A DNA stretch of 64,000 bases. Origin: CAYMWF01 sp964394085 [NCBI: uncultured Gemmatimonadota bacterium] (GTDB lineage Bacteria; GCA-2686955; CAYMWF01). A program made the translations under genes and the position numbers. The stretch covers positions 1 to 64,000 of the forward strand of contig CAYMWF010000024.1 of assembly GCA_964394085.1 (NCBI GenBank), written 5' to 3'. Below, piece after piece: positions 45,915-55,948 of this stretch (positions are counted from its first letter, which is position 1; each line of letters starts with the position of its first letter). The notes beneath the pieces were generated by a model. That model had not been told where the DNA came from and did not search any database. It worked only from the letters and a program-made list of their open reading frames with translations.

Positions 45915-45971
45915 TGTCCAGCCTGTTTGATCCGAATTGCAATCCTCGAAAAACCCGGGGGATGAGGCGGC

Positions 45972-46859
45972 ATGGATAATCCGTACAAGGATTCATTGAA
46001 AGGGCTCGAGATTCCCGATCCCGTGGAGGCTTTTTTCTCCTGGTGCAGGGAGCGGGAGCGGATCAGGACCAGGCGCGAGTCGGGAGCACCGCCCCCGTGG
46101 ACCGAAGATCCTGTTTTTCAAAAAGGGCGGTTTCTGAACGTGTTCAGGGAGGACGACAGGGGAACCAGAGCCGTTCTCCGGTTCGTCTCGCCTGTCGGAG
46201 ATCTGGTTTCCCCGTTGATTCACGCGATTTTTTTCGCCCGGTGGTGCAATCGCTCCGCCACTCTGGATAAGCTTCACCCGGATCTGCTGTCCGATCCCGA
46301 ACTCCTGCGAAAAACGCTTCTTCACGAAGTGGGTCAGCCATGGTTTTCAGACGTTTACCCGGTCGAACCGGTTCGGTGGGATGGCCGGACCTTCGACCGC
46401 CTGGAAACCTGCACGCACCTGTTCGGGAAATGTCTCGCTTTTCTGGAGAGCTCCATACGGGAGTCAGGGGGAAACGTGATTACCGCAACGGACGCGATCA
46501 ACGAAGAATTCAGGATGGCGAATGATTTTCCGATCTTCATGGCGCTGGTCGATATTGCCTGGTTCCACCCGGACCTGATCCATCCGGAAAGCCCCGTCCC
46601 CACGGGCATCGGAGCCGTTCCTTTCCTGGATCTTCTGCAGCGTCACCTCGAAACGCCCGATCACCAGGCCGCGGCTGAAAAGATGATGGAGCTCCAGCCG
46701 GCTTGCTGGCCGGAAGCGCGCCGGCGGTTCACTCCCCTCGATATCGAATATATCTCCTGCGAGTGCCGTAAGTATTTCAGTTATAAAAACGGCACGAAAC
46801 AGTTCACCGGGAAGAACCTTTTCACTCCCTGCGAAACTTCTTTCTCCCATAAAGGGTAA
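45972..46859 (+). CDS. HMUDK-helical-domain protein (DNA base hypermodification family)
   Basis: 295 residues; ATG with GAGG eight bases upstream. The N-terminus FFSWCRERERIRTRRESG, APPPWTEDPVFQKGRFLNV and FREDDRGTRAVL closely fits the helical-domain signature of phage 5-hydroxymethyl-deoxyuridine DNA kinases and of alpha-glutamyl/putrescinyl-thymine pyrophosphorylases (RxxGxPxPWTxDPIxxxxRFxNVxREDDRVT). No Walker P-loop is seen, so it is unlikely to be a complete kinase; the protein instead matches the DNA-handling partner domain. The rest is helical with scattered His/Cys (ISCECRKYFSYK). It sits 4 bases before a small HTH-like gene. Chromosomal homologues exist in many bacteria with no known role; a DNA base-related role is inference from the phage homologues. 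Confidence 0.7.
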   Translation: MDNPYKDSLKGLEIPDPVEAFFSWCRERERIRTRRESGAPPPWTEDPVFQKGRFLNVFREDDRGTRAVLRFVSPVGDLVSPLIHAIFFARWCNRSATLDKLHPDLLSDPELLRKTLLHEVGQPWFSDVYPVEPVRWDGRTFDRLETCTHLFGKCLAFLESSIRESGGNVITATDAINEEFRMANDFPIFMALVDIAWFHPDLIHPESPVPTGIGAVPFLDLLQRHLETPDHQAAAEKMMELQPACWPEARRRFTPLDIEYISCECRKYFSYKNGTKQFTGKNLFTPCETSFSHKG

Positions 46860-46863
46860 GGCG

Positions 46864-47118
46864 ATGCGCATGTCTGATCAAAAACAGGACGGCCGGGAAC
46901 GTAACCTGGGTGAGCAGCCGCTCGCGAGGATCATGGATGCGAACGGCCTGGTCCCCCGCGATCTCGTGACGGCATCGACCGAGCAGATTACCCACAAGAT
47001 GGTGGCCCGCGCGCGAAAAGGCAGGAGGTTGACACCCAACGTTCAGAACAAGATTCTCACCGCTCTGAACAAGGCGAGCGGAAAACGATACACTCTGGAT
47101 GATATTTTCACATACTGA
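46864..47118 (+). CDS. Small HTH-like protein, partner of the HMUDK-like gene
   Basis: 84 residues; ATG at 46864 (a second ATG two codons later) with AAGG upstream. It starts four bases after the previous stop, so it is translationally linked. The chain shows LARIMDANGLVPRDLVTAST, then THKMVARARKGRRLTPNVQN and KILTALNKASGKRYTLDDIF, a helix-turn-helix layout with a basic middle (RARKGRRL) like Cro/XRE proteins. From memory, similar short proteins ending in K-x-Y-x-L-x-D-L-F occur next to various genes in deltaproteobacteria and others; no function is assigned. DNA binding is likely from composition but not shown. A weak terminator follows. Confidence 0.7.
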   Translation: MRMSDQKQDGRERNLGEQPLARIMDANGLVPRDLVTASTEQITHKMVARARKGRRLTPNVQNKILTALNKASGKRYTLDDIFTY

Positions 47119-47146
47119 GCCGGTCCTTCGATCCGGTTCAGGTTTT

Positions 47147-47171
47147 GACCGTCCGAGAACCGGTTCTTTTT
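47147..47171 (+). terminator. Weak rho-independent terminator
   Basis: GACCG (47147-47151) pairs with CGGTT (47161-47165, one wobble), followed by C and TTTTT at 47167-47171. It lies 28 bases after the HTH-like stop and 59 bases before the next start. The stem is only five pairs. Confidence 0.35.
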
Positions 47172-47229
47172 CTATCAGGCTCCACTGAGAATCCGGAACA
47201 CGTTTAAACAGCCGGAGGGGAGGGAAGGT

Positions 47230-48264
47230 TTGCAGAAACCGGGAACGACCGAGGATATTTTCAGCCTTCTCGATTCTTCCCTGGCGTCGGTTGCGGTCGG
47301 GGCCGCCCTGGAAACCGGGCTTTTCAAGCTGCTTTCGGAAAAATCGCTGGATGTCGCCGGCGTGGCGGATAACCTCGGTATCCCCTTGAACCGCTGCTCC
47401 TACTGGCTGCAGTATCTCGAAAGCCTGGGTTTACTGAGAACGATTTCCGGCCGCTATTCTCCGACCGCAGTCACGCGGAAGAAGATCCTCGAAACCTACA
47501 GTACGGAAACCTGGGCCTATCTCGCCCGCGAAGCCCGCGAAAGGTTCGGAATGGCGCAGGAGCTGGCCCTGCGGATCATCGAACCGGAAAAGCTTCCGTC
47601 TTCACGGGAGCCCGCCCCGCCCGACTACTTCAGACAGATGCTTGAATCTCCCCGGAAAGCCCGCGAATTCACCCGGATGCTCTGCGAGATCCATGAGCCC
47701 CTGGCCGAGGAGGTTGCCCTTCATCTCGATATGGAAGGTGTAAAAACCCTTCTCGACCTCGGCGGCGGTTCAGGAGTCATCTCTTTTTCGCTGCTGCGCC
47801 GCCATCCCGGGTTGACGGCCGCAGTGGCGGATATTCCGAACGTATGCGCGGCGGGAAGGGAGATTGCAGCCGAAAAAGGTATGGAAGATCGCATCTCCTA
47901 CCTCGAGCGCGACTTTATCCTCGACGACCTTCCGGGCGGGTTCGACATGGTTTTGAAATGCGATGTGGGTCACAATACCGAAACACTGTTCCGGAAATTG
48001 AGGAAGACGCTCAACCCGGGAGGCCGCCTGGTGGTGGTCGGCAAGTTCGCCGTCGCCGAAAAAAGGGCTCACCCCACCCGTATACACTGGGCGTTCCTCA
48101 GTTCACTCGAAAGCGAAAAAATGAGCCTTTTGACACCCGCCGATATCCGGTCCCGCCTGGAAGGCGCAGGTTTTGAATACCTGTCCCTCGATCTGTTGCC
48201 GTCGAGAACGGAGGAGCGGTGGTCGGAAGGCTGGGAACTCATCGAAGCCCGGAAGTATCCGTAG
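47230..48264 (+). CDS. O-methyltransferase-type SAM methyltransferase with winged-helix dimerisation domain
   Basis: 344 residues from a TTG at 47230 (GAGGGAAGG upstream). The N-terminal half (15-90) is a winged-helix dimerisation domain: VAVGAALETGLFKLLSEKSL, ADNLGIPLNRCSYWLQYLES and YSPTAVTRK, as in plant-type and bacterial O-methyltransferases. The SAM core follows: TLLDLGGGSGVISFSLL (motif I), AVADIPNVC (motif II acidic), DMVLKCDVGHNTET (motif IV) and GGRLVVVGKFAV (motif V-VI). A catalytic His may be that of VGHN. Typical substrates are phenols or tailoring sites in natural products, but no biosynthetic cluster is around. It follows the HMUDK/HTH pair at 111 bases and may be separately transcribed. 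Confidence 0.85.
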   Translation: MQKPGTTEDIFSLLDSSLASVAVGAALETGLFKLLSEKSLDVAGVADNLGIPLNRCSYWLQYLESLGLLRTISGRYSPTAVTRKKILETYSTETWAYLAREARERFGMAQELALRIIEPEKLPSSREPAPPDYFRQMLESPRKAREFTRMLCEIHEPLAEEVALHLDMEGVKTLLDLGGGSGVISFSLLRRHPGLTAAVADIPNVCAAGREIAAEKGMEDRISYLERDFILDDLPGGFDMVLKCDVGHNTETLFRKLRKTLNPGGRLVVVGKFAVAEKRAHPTRIHWAFLSSLESEKMSLLTPADIRSRLEGAGFEYLSLDLLPSRTEERWSEGWELIEARKYP

Positions 48265-48319
48265 AAGCGAATTTCCGACGCGGTCGCCCGCGGCTTCGGT
48301 TCAAGAGTCAGGAAGCAGC

Positions 48320-49192
48320 ATGCTCGAGTTGAAAATCCGCAATCTGGATAAAACTTATGCCAACGGTGTTCAGGCTGTAAAGAATGTCTCGCTCGATATC
48401 CCGACCGGCCTGTTCGGTCTTCTCGGACCTAACGGCGCCGGTAAAACCACCCTCATGAAAATAATCGCCACGCTGCTCGAACCCGACGGGGGCGAAATCA
48501 GGGTCGGGGGCATCGACGTTCTGAACCAGAAGCTCGAATTGAAGAGGATACTGGGATACCTCCCGCAGGAATTCGGCTTCTATGCGAAAGACAGCGCTTA
48601 CGCGCTGCTCGATCATTTCACCCTGCTCAAGGGGGTGAGGGACGGGAAGGCGCGCCGAAGGAAGGTGGAGGAGCTGCTGAAGAGGGTGAACCTCTGGAAC
48701 GAGCGGAAGCAGAAGCTCGGCACCTTCTCCGGCGGGATGAAACAGCGTTTCGGCATCGCCCAGGCGCTGGTCGGGAACCCGAAACTGATCATCGTCGATG
48801 AGCCGACCGCGGGGCTGGACCCTGCCGAGCGGAACCGGTTTCACAATCTCCTGAGCGAGATCGGCGAAAATATCATCGTAATCCTGTCGACGCACATCGT
48901 CGACGATGTCAGCGATCTATGCACCAACATGGCTATTATGGATAACGGTGAGATCATTCTCCACGAAGAGACTTCCGCGGCGATTTCGGCGTTGAAGCAA
49001 AAAATCTGGGAGAGGCCGGTTCCCAAGTCCGAGCTGCCTGAATTCGAAAGCCGGTACCGGCTCCTCTCCACCCGGCTCTTCGGAGGTGAAACATTCATCC
49101 GAATCCGGAGCGACGAAAATCCGGGCAACGGTTTCAAATCCGTGGAAACATCCCTGGAAGATGTATATTTCCACCACTTGAAACGAACTTGA
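48320..49192 (+). CDS. ABC transporter ATPase for the permease-peptidase fusion
   Basis: 290 residues from the ATG at 48320 (AGGAAG upstream); the frame also opens at 48173. All ABC motifs are present: Walker A LLGPNGAGKTTLMK (about 36-49), Q-loop YLPQEFG, signature FSGGMKQRFGIAQALVG, Walker B KLIIVDEPTAGLDPAERNR, H-loop STHIVDDV. It is of the ABC-2 export type with a short C-terminal extension. The stop overlaps the permease start by four bases, so the two are one transporter. The permease's M1 domain suggests peptide or protein-related substrates. Confidence 0.95.
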   Translation: MLELKIRNLDKTYANGVQAVKNVSLDIPTGLFGLLGPNGAGKTTLMKIIATLLEPDGGEIRVGGIDVLNQKLELKRILGYLPQEFGFYAKDSAYALLDHFTLLKGVRDGKARRRKVEELLKRVNLWNERKQKLGTFSGGMKQRFGIAQALVGNPKLIIVDEPTAGLDPAERNRFHNLLSEIGENIIVILSTHIVDDVSDLCTNMAIMDNGEIILHEETSAAISALKQKIWERPVPKSELPEFESRYRLLSTRLFGGETFIRIRSDENPGNGFKSVETSLEDVYFHHLKRT

Positions 49193-52100
49193 AAACGGGC
49201 GAAGGTATGTTCTGGATAATCTTCCGGAAAGAATTCAAAAGGCTGCTGTTCAGCCTGCCTTTTCTCATTTTCTGGTGTCTCTTCGTTCTCATAACCTACA
49301 TGACCGTTTCAAATATGAACCCGGGCACCATAATCATGGGCATCTCTTACGGCAAGGAGATGCACAACGCACCCCTGGTCATCGCCCGCATCTTCTCCAT
49401 CCTGACGGTTACGGGCCTGCTCTTTTCCCTGATCCTGATCGGCAGATCCGTGAACAGGGATTTCGACGCCCGGATCCACGATTTCTTCTTCACCATCCCG
49501 ATGAGCAGGCTCGATTACCTGGGCGGGCGGTTCTGCGGGGGCCTGGCCGCCAACCTCGCTCTTTTCACGGCCGTTATTGCCGGGGTGATTCTCGGATGTC
49601 TCCCGCTGGAAGCGAAGTACTGCGCACCATTCAGTTTTTCTGCGTTCCTGCTGCCGATTCTTATCCTGGTTCTCCCGAACCTGCTCCTGATCGGGGGTAT
49701 CTTCTTTTCGCTGGCGGTATTGAGCCGGAAGATGATCCTGACGTACGTCAGCGGCGTTCTCTTCTTGATGATTTACGTGTTCGTCCTCGGAGGTTTCGCC
49801 CGCAGCGAGAGCGATCTCCTGAGGATCCTGGGAGATCCTTTCGGGGTGATGACTCTGACCGAGCTGACGAAATTCTGGACGGTTGCGGAGATCAATACGA
49901 ACCGGATGCCGCTCGCCGGCCTCCTTTTCGTCAACAGGATAATCTGGCTCGGCGTGGCTTCGGGCTTTCTTCTATTCGCTTTCAGAAGGTTCGAATTCGT
50001 AACCGACCTCGAAACCCGGAAAAGAAAAAGCTCCACACCCGGCGAGGCGGTCCCGGAATCGAGAAGGGTAAGGTCGCTGGGTGATATCGAAGATTCGATA
50101 CTCGAATACTCTTTCACCGCGCAGCTCGCCAAGATGTTCAGGAACGTCTCCATCGAATTCAGGAGGATTGTGTTCCATCCCGCCTTCCTGATTCTTACCT
50201 TCATGGCTATTACCGAGATACTTGCCAACTTCATCGGAAACATCGGCCAGACCGGCAATAACGAGTACCCGCTTACGGCCTGGTACCTGAGCCATGCCGA
50301 CCATGTCTGGGCGTACATGATACCGGTGACCATTCTTTTCGGGGGATTGATCGTCTGGAGGGAGCGGGACAACGGCTCGAGCGGGTTCTTCGATACGGTT
50401 CCGGTGCCGGACTGGTTGAGCTGCCTCTCCAAGCTCCTGACTCTGATGAGCATACAGACATTCTACGTGGTTCTCGTCATCCTCGCCGGAATATGCACCC
50501 AGGTCTTCTATTTCGGCTTTTTCGACATCCAGCCGGATCTGTACATCAAGAAGATGTTCGGCATCGAGCTGATCAAATACTGGCACATGGCGATCCTGGT
50601 GCTGTTCATACAGAACCTGGTGCCGAACAGGTACCTGGGGTTCTTCCTGTGCGCCCTCTATTATGTCGCCGATCTCCTGATTTTCGGTGTTTTCAAGTAT
50701 GAAAACATCCTCATGAGATACGGCGCCGTACCAAAGTATATATTCACGAACATGAACGGATACGGGCCGTACGCCGAAACCATATTCTGGTATACCGTCC
50801 ACTGGGCGATGTTAGGACTGATACTGGTTTATATCTCGTCGATGCTGTGGCGGCGCAGCGATGAAACCCACCTGAAATACAGGATCAGGGGCGCTATCAA
50901 GAATCTCAGCAGTCATCGCGCGGCTTCCCTGCTGGTGTTAACGATTCTTTTTGTCGTATCCGGGGGATTCATCGGGTACAACAAGTATTTCCTGAACGAT
51001 TATCTTTCGAAAAGAAGCGGACGGGCCCAGAGAGCCGCGTACGAGACGAAGTACGGAAAATTTGCGCATTTCCCCGGACCGAGCATCACGGGCGTCGATT
51101 TGAAAATCGATTTTTTTCCCGGAGAGAGAGAAATCGATATCAGGGGCTCTTACATACTGAAGAACAAGACCGCCGGGGTGATCGATACGATTTTCATCAG
51201 CCTGTCCGAGCGGGAGCTGGCCCGGATAAACAGGCTGGAGTTCACTCCGCGGGCGGACCTGACCTTCAAGGGGAAGGAATACGGTTTCAGGTGCTTCGAG
51301 CCTGAAAACCCTCTTTTGCCCGGCGAAGAAATCAAGCTTGAATTCGATTTCGAAGTCGCTCCCAGGGGATTCTCCGAGAACAACCCGGTAGTCGAGGCGG
51401 CGAGGAACGGCAGCTCCCTTCTGCTGTCGGCGGGCACTCCGAAATTTTTCCCCGCGATAGGCTACTGCGAGCATGTCGAGCTCACAAAGAAACATGAGCG
51501 GAAGAAGCTGGGACTCCCTGAAAAAGCACTGAATCCGACCCTCGAGGAGTCGGACCCTTCGGAATGCTTCTGGCCTTCGGACCGGGCCCGTTTGAACGTC
51601 GTTCTCGGAACATGCGAAAGCCAGGTGGCTGTATCCAACGGCAGGCTTCTCGACCGATGGACCGAAAACGGGCGGAACTACTTCCATTACGGCTCGGATA
51701 TACCGATGGCGAACGAGTTCGTGTTCGTTTCGGCGGAATATGAAATCGCCCGAGAAGAGTACAAGGGAATAAATATCGAAGTCTATTATGACAAGAAGCA
51801 CGGATACAACATCCGGAGGATTATCGAAGGAGTCAAGGCTTCGCTCGATTACAGCGTTTCGAACTACTGCCCCTTTCCGTACAAGGATGTAAAGATCGTC
51901 GAGATAACCGATTACATGTCGGGCGGCCTCGCGAGGTCTCAGCCGACCATCTTCTCCTGGCGCGAAGACGGAGGGTTCCTGAGCCAGATCGACAATACCG
52001 AAGACGTGGACATGGTTTTCGGAATATGCACCCACGAGATGGCCCACCAGTGGTGGGGTTACATCGTGATGCCCGCCAGGTCGGAAGGCGCCTTCATGCT

Positions 52101-52803
52101 CACCGAAACCATGGCCCAATACGTCGAGATCATGTGCCTGGAAGATGAATACGGCCGAAAGATGGCGGACAAGGAGCGGCGCCGTGAAATGAAAGAGTAT
52201 CTCAAGAGACGGAAGAGCGATCGGGAGGGAGAGCGCCCCCTGATGAGGGCGAGCGAGAAGCAGCATTATATCAATTATCCGAAGAGCACCATCGTGATGT
52301 ACGCCCTTCAGGATTATCTCGGTGAAGACCGGGTCAGCCTTGCCCTGCGGGGGATAACCGACGATTTCGGTCACCGGGAAGACTTGTTCGCCCGTTCTTC
52401 GGACGTGGTGCGGGCTTTCGAGAATATCGCCCCCGACAGCCTGCGGTACCTTGTTTCCGACCTGTTCGAATATATCACCCTGTACGAAAACAGGGCGGAC
52501 GAGGCGACCTTCGAAAGAGAAAAAAACGGCAAATACAAGGTCTTTCTATCGGTATCCTCGAAGAAATTCCACGCGGACAGCCTCGGCGTCCAGGTGGAAG
52601 TGCCGCTGAATGACTATATCGAAGTAGGGGTTCTGGGAGAAGATGAGGAAGAACTCTACATGCGGAAGCGCAGATTCACGAAAGAAAAAATGGAATTCGA
52701 AATAGAGGTAGAAAAGCGACCGGTGAAAGCCGGCATCGATCCCCGTCTCATCCTGATAGATCGCGAGCAGAACGATAACCTGGTTAAGGTGAAAGAATCG
52801 TGA
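49189..52803 (+). CDS. ABC-2 permease fused to M1-family peptidase
   Basis: 1204 residues, TTG at 49189 overlapping the ATPase stop (an internal ATG lies at 49207). The N-terminal about 280 residues form one ABC-2 membrane unit (LLFSLPFLIFWCLFVLITYM; NLLLIGGIFFSLAVLSRKMI). A second unit spans about 320-580 (HPAFLILTFMAITEILANFI; SLLVLTILFVVSGGFIGYNK). The C-terminal half is a soluble M1 peptidase: a beta saddle (about 620-760), then CTHEMAHQWWGYIVMP (HExxH at about 947) and LTETMAQYVEI (third zinc Glu), with 19 rather than 18 residues between second His and the Glu. The usual GxMEN exopeptidase motif is replaced by GGLARSQP. This fusion is known in Bacteroidota-type lineages; its substrate is unknown. 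Confidence 0.9.
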   Translation: MKTGEGMFWIIFRKEFKRLLFSLPFLIFWCLFVLITYMTVSNMNPGTIIMGISYGKEMHNAPLVIARIFSILTVTGLLFSLILIGRSVNRDFDARIHDFFFTIPMSRLDYLGGRFCGGLAANLALFTAVIAGVILGCLPLEAKYCAPFSFSAFLLPILILVLPNLLLIGGIFFSLAVLSRKMILTYVSGVLFLMIYVFVLGGFARSESDLLRILGDPFGVMTLTELTKFWTVAEINTNRMPLAGLLFVNRIIWLGVASGFLLFAFRRFEFVTDLETRKRKSSTPGEAVPESRRVRSLGDIEDSILEYSFTAQLAKMFRNVSIEFRRIVFHPAFLILTFMAITEILANFIGNIGQTGNNEYPLTAWYLSHADHVWAYMIPVTILFGGLIVWRERDNGSSGFFDTVPVPDWLSCLSKLLTLMSIQTFYVVLVILAGICTQVFYFGFFDIQPDLYIKKMFGIELIKYWHMAILVLFIQNLVPNRYLGFFLCALYYVADLLIFGVFKYENILMRYGAVPKYIFTNMNGYGPYAETIFWYTVHWAMLGLILVYISSMLWRRSDETHLKYRIRGAIKNLSSHRAASLLVLTILFVVSGGFIGYNKYFLNDYLSKRSGRAQRAAYETKYGKFAHFPGPSITGVDLKIDFFPGEREIDIRGSYILKNKTAGVIDTIFISLSERELARINRLEFTPRADLTFKGKEYGFRCFEPENPLLPGEEIKLEFDFEVAPRGFSENNPVVEAARNGSSLLLSAGTPKFFPAIGYCEHVELTKKHERKKLGLPEKALNPTLEESDPSECFWPSDRARLNVVLGTCESQVAVSNGRLLDRWTENGRNYFHYGSDIPMANEFVFVSAEYEIAREEYKGINIEVYYDKKHGYNIRRIIEGVKASLDYSVSNYCPFPYKDVKIVEITDYMSGGLARSQPTIFSWREDGGFLSQIDNTEDVDMVFGICTHEMAHQWWGYIVMPARSEGAFMLTETMAQYVEIMCLEDEYGRKMADKERRREMKEYLKRRKSDREGERPLMRASEKQHYINYPKSTIVMYALQDYLGEDRVSLALRGITDDFGHREDLFARSSDVVRAFENIAPDSLRYLVSDLFEYITLYENRADEATFEREKNGKYKVFLSVSSKKFHADSLGVQVEVPLNDYIEVGVLGEDEEELYMRKRRFTKEKMEFEIEVEKRPVKAGIDPRLILIDREQNDNLVKVKES

Positions 52804-52842
52804 ACCCGTTCACCCGACAACAGGAATACTCAGGAGGTTCCC

Positions 52843-54111
52843 ATGTCTCTTTTCGACTTTTTACTGGATGAAAACGCCGCCGCCGTCGCCGCGGAAGCAC
52901 GCGAATTCGCCAGAACCGCTGTTGACCCGGAATATCTCAAGGCCATGGATCGGGACGAGGTCAAGTTCCCGAGGGAGATCTATGAAAAATTCGCCGGGGC
53001 GAACCTTCTCGGAATCCGGTTCCCGAAAGAGTATGGAGGGCGGGGGTTCAACTGGGTCGCGGCGATAGCGGCCGAGGCGGAAATCGGATGCCTGGGGAAC
53101 TCTTGCGGATGCGCATTCGTCATGCCGGATATCGTCGGAGAGGCGCTTATCCGTTTCGGCACCGAGGAACAGAAGAGGAAATACCTGAAACCGATGCTCG
53201 AAGGAAAGCTCGTCAGCGCCGAAGCCCTGACCGAGCCCCGCGGCGGATCCGATTTTTTCGGCGCCACGAGCAAAGCGGAGGACAAGGGCGATTATTTCCT
53301 GGTCAACGGCCAGAAACGGTTCGTTGTCGGCGCCGAGGGAGCGGATTTCTTTCTGGTCTACGTCCGCACCAACTTCGACAGTGAAGCCGACCAGTACAAC
53401 CGGTTGAGCACCTTGATCATCGAGAGATCCCCCGGCGTCGAGGTGAGCTACCTTTACGGGCTTCTCGGCACCCGGGGCGGCGGAACCGGAAGGCTCACTT
53501 TCCGCAACGTGGAAGTTCCCAAGGAAAACCTCGTCGGCCCGTTGAACGGCGGGGCACTGGTCTTCTCGCGCATGATGGTTCCCGAGCGGCTGTGCAGCGC
53601 CGGTCCATCCCTGGGCGGAATGCGTTCCGCCCTGGAAATCGCTGCGCGATATTCCGATCGCCGCATCGCGTTCGGGCGGAGGATTCGCAAATTCCAGGCG
53701 GTGAATTCGATGCTGGCCCGGGGGGTCACCCTCATGGATGCAAGCGCCGCGATGATCTACCAGGCAGCCCTCGCCGCCGACAGGGATGATCCGAGAATCC
53801 GCAGAATTGTCAGTGAGACCAAGCGTTTCGCTACCGACAGCCTGTGGGAGGTGACGAACCTTGCCATGCAGATTCTCGGCGGCATCGGGTACACCGACGT
53901 TTTTCCCCTGGAAAAATTATTGCGTGACGCACGTTTGACGCAGATCTGGACGGGAACCAATGAAATCATGGATCAGCTTATACAGCACGAATATTACGAC
54001 GAAGTGCTGAAAGGGCCCGCCGACTACCGTAACGTCGAAAATGACGCACCGAACGCCGACGCCGAGACTGAAAAAATATTCGATGACGAGCAGATGTGGG
54101 AGGTGACTTAA
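52843..54111 (+). CDS. Acyl-CoA dehydrogenase
   Basis: 422 residues; ATG with a perfect AGGAGG eight bases upstream. The three domains are present: helical N-terminus (about 1-125), beta middle (AEALTEPRGGSDFFGATSKA, the FAD/substrate Thr/Ser region), and C-terminal helices (GGMRSALEIAARYSDRRIAF; ILGGIGYTDVFPLEKLLRDA; TQIWTGTNEIM with catalytic Glu at about 372). Length and motifs fit short/medium-chain enzymes of fatty-acid or branched-chain amino-acid breakdown. Chain specificity cannot be read. No ETF or beta-oxidation partner is adjacent. Its stop overlaps that of the convergent FtsB-like gene. Confidence 0.93.
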   Translation: MSLFDFLLDENAAAVAAEAREFARTAVDPEYLKAMDRDEVKFPREIYEKFAGANLLGIRFPKEYGGRGFNWVAAIAAEAEIGCLGNSCGCAFVMPDIVGEALIRFGTEEQKRKYLKPMLEGKLVSAEALTEPRGGSDFFGATSKAEDKGDYFLVNGQKRFVVGAEGADFFLVYVRTNFDSEADQYNRLSTLIIERSPGVEVSYLYGLLGTRGGGTGRLTFRNVEVPKENLVGPLNGGALVFSRMMVPERLCSAGPSLGGMRSALEIAARYSDRRIAFGRRIRKFQAVNSMLARGVTLMDASAAMIYQAALAADRDDPRIRRIVSETKRFATDSLWEVTNLAMQILGGIGYTDVFPLEKLLRDARLTQIWTGTNEIMDQLIQHEYYDEVLKGPADYRNVENDAPNADAETEKIFDDEQMWEVT

Positions 54112-54467
54112 TCGGCGGGTTCGACGAACTCGAAAACCAGCTCGTCAGGCATATTGTAGCGATGACGGCTGCGGAGCGCATCCTCCCGGTGTTCCGGAAT
54201 CGATTCGAGTTGCTCCACTTCCCGGTCCAGGGTTTCTATCTCGGCTTTGAGACGGGAGATATTCAACCTCGTCCGGGCCGCTTCGCGCCTGAGCGAGAGG
54301 AATTTCAGAAAACCGTCGCCGCCGGCGATCAGGGAAAAGGTCGTCCAGGCGAAAAAACCGATCAGTGACAACCTCAGGAGCTTCCTTCCCCTTGCCGGGG
54401 ATGGAAGATACCCGCCTGAAACCGGACGTCTGAACAGGTTTCGCTTCTCCTGTTCTTTATTCTCCAT
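54108..54467 (-). CDS. FtsB/DivIC-type septum formation initiator
   Basis: 119 residues; ATG with GGAGG upstream. A basic N-terminus, a single membrane helix (LLRLSLIGFFAWTTFSLIAG, about 29-50), then a leucine-zipper-like coiled coil (LSLRREAARTRLNISRLKAE, then IETLDREVEQLESIPEHRED). It ends with NMPDELVFEFVEP, matching the conserved tail of FtsB/DivIC (R-x-x-Y-x-x-P-x-E-x-V-x-x-F). It links to FtsL and FtsQ in the divisome. It lies just downstream of enolase in the same direction, the arrangement seen in many bacteria (eno-ftsB), which supports the call. Confidence 0.88.
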   Translation of the reverse strand: MENKEQEKRNLFRRPVSGGYLPSPARGRKLLRLSLIGFFAWTTFSLIAGGDGFLKFLSLRREAARTRLNISRLKAEIETLDREVEQLESIPEHREDALRSRHRYNMPDELVFEFVEPAD

Positions 54468-54511
54468 CGAACCTCCCTCCGTTTTCGGAGTTGAAGGCGC
54501 CTGTTTCGCAG

Positions 54512-55795
<1,284 letters not shown>

Positions 55796-55948
55796 TCACC
55801 TCCATCTTTCACCAAGCTAGGAAATTCAACTGCGCTGCGCAACAGTAAAAAACCCGGGGTACCGTGTCAATTCGATTTCTGCCATTTGATGCTGACAGGA
55901 ACAATCGTTTAGTAATTTATTTCAAAAACCCCATCCGGACGCCGGGGA

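Noticed and set aside
50938-52374. 478-residue minus-strand frame opposite the permease-peptidase gene
   Set aside because: Antisense of the M1 domain; no family pattern and no ribosome site.
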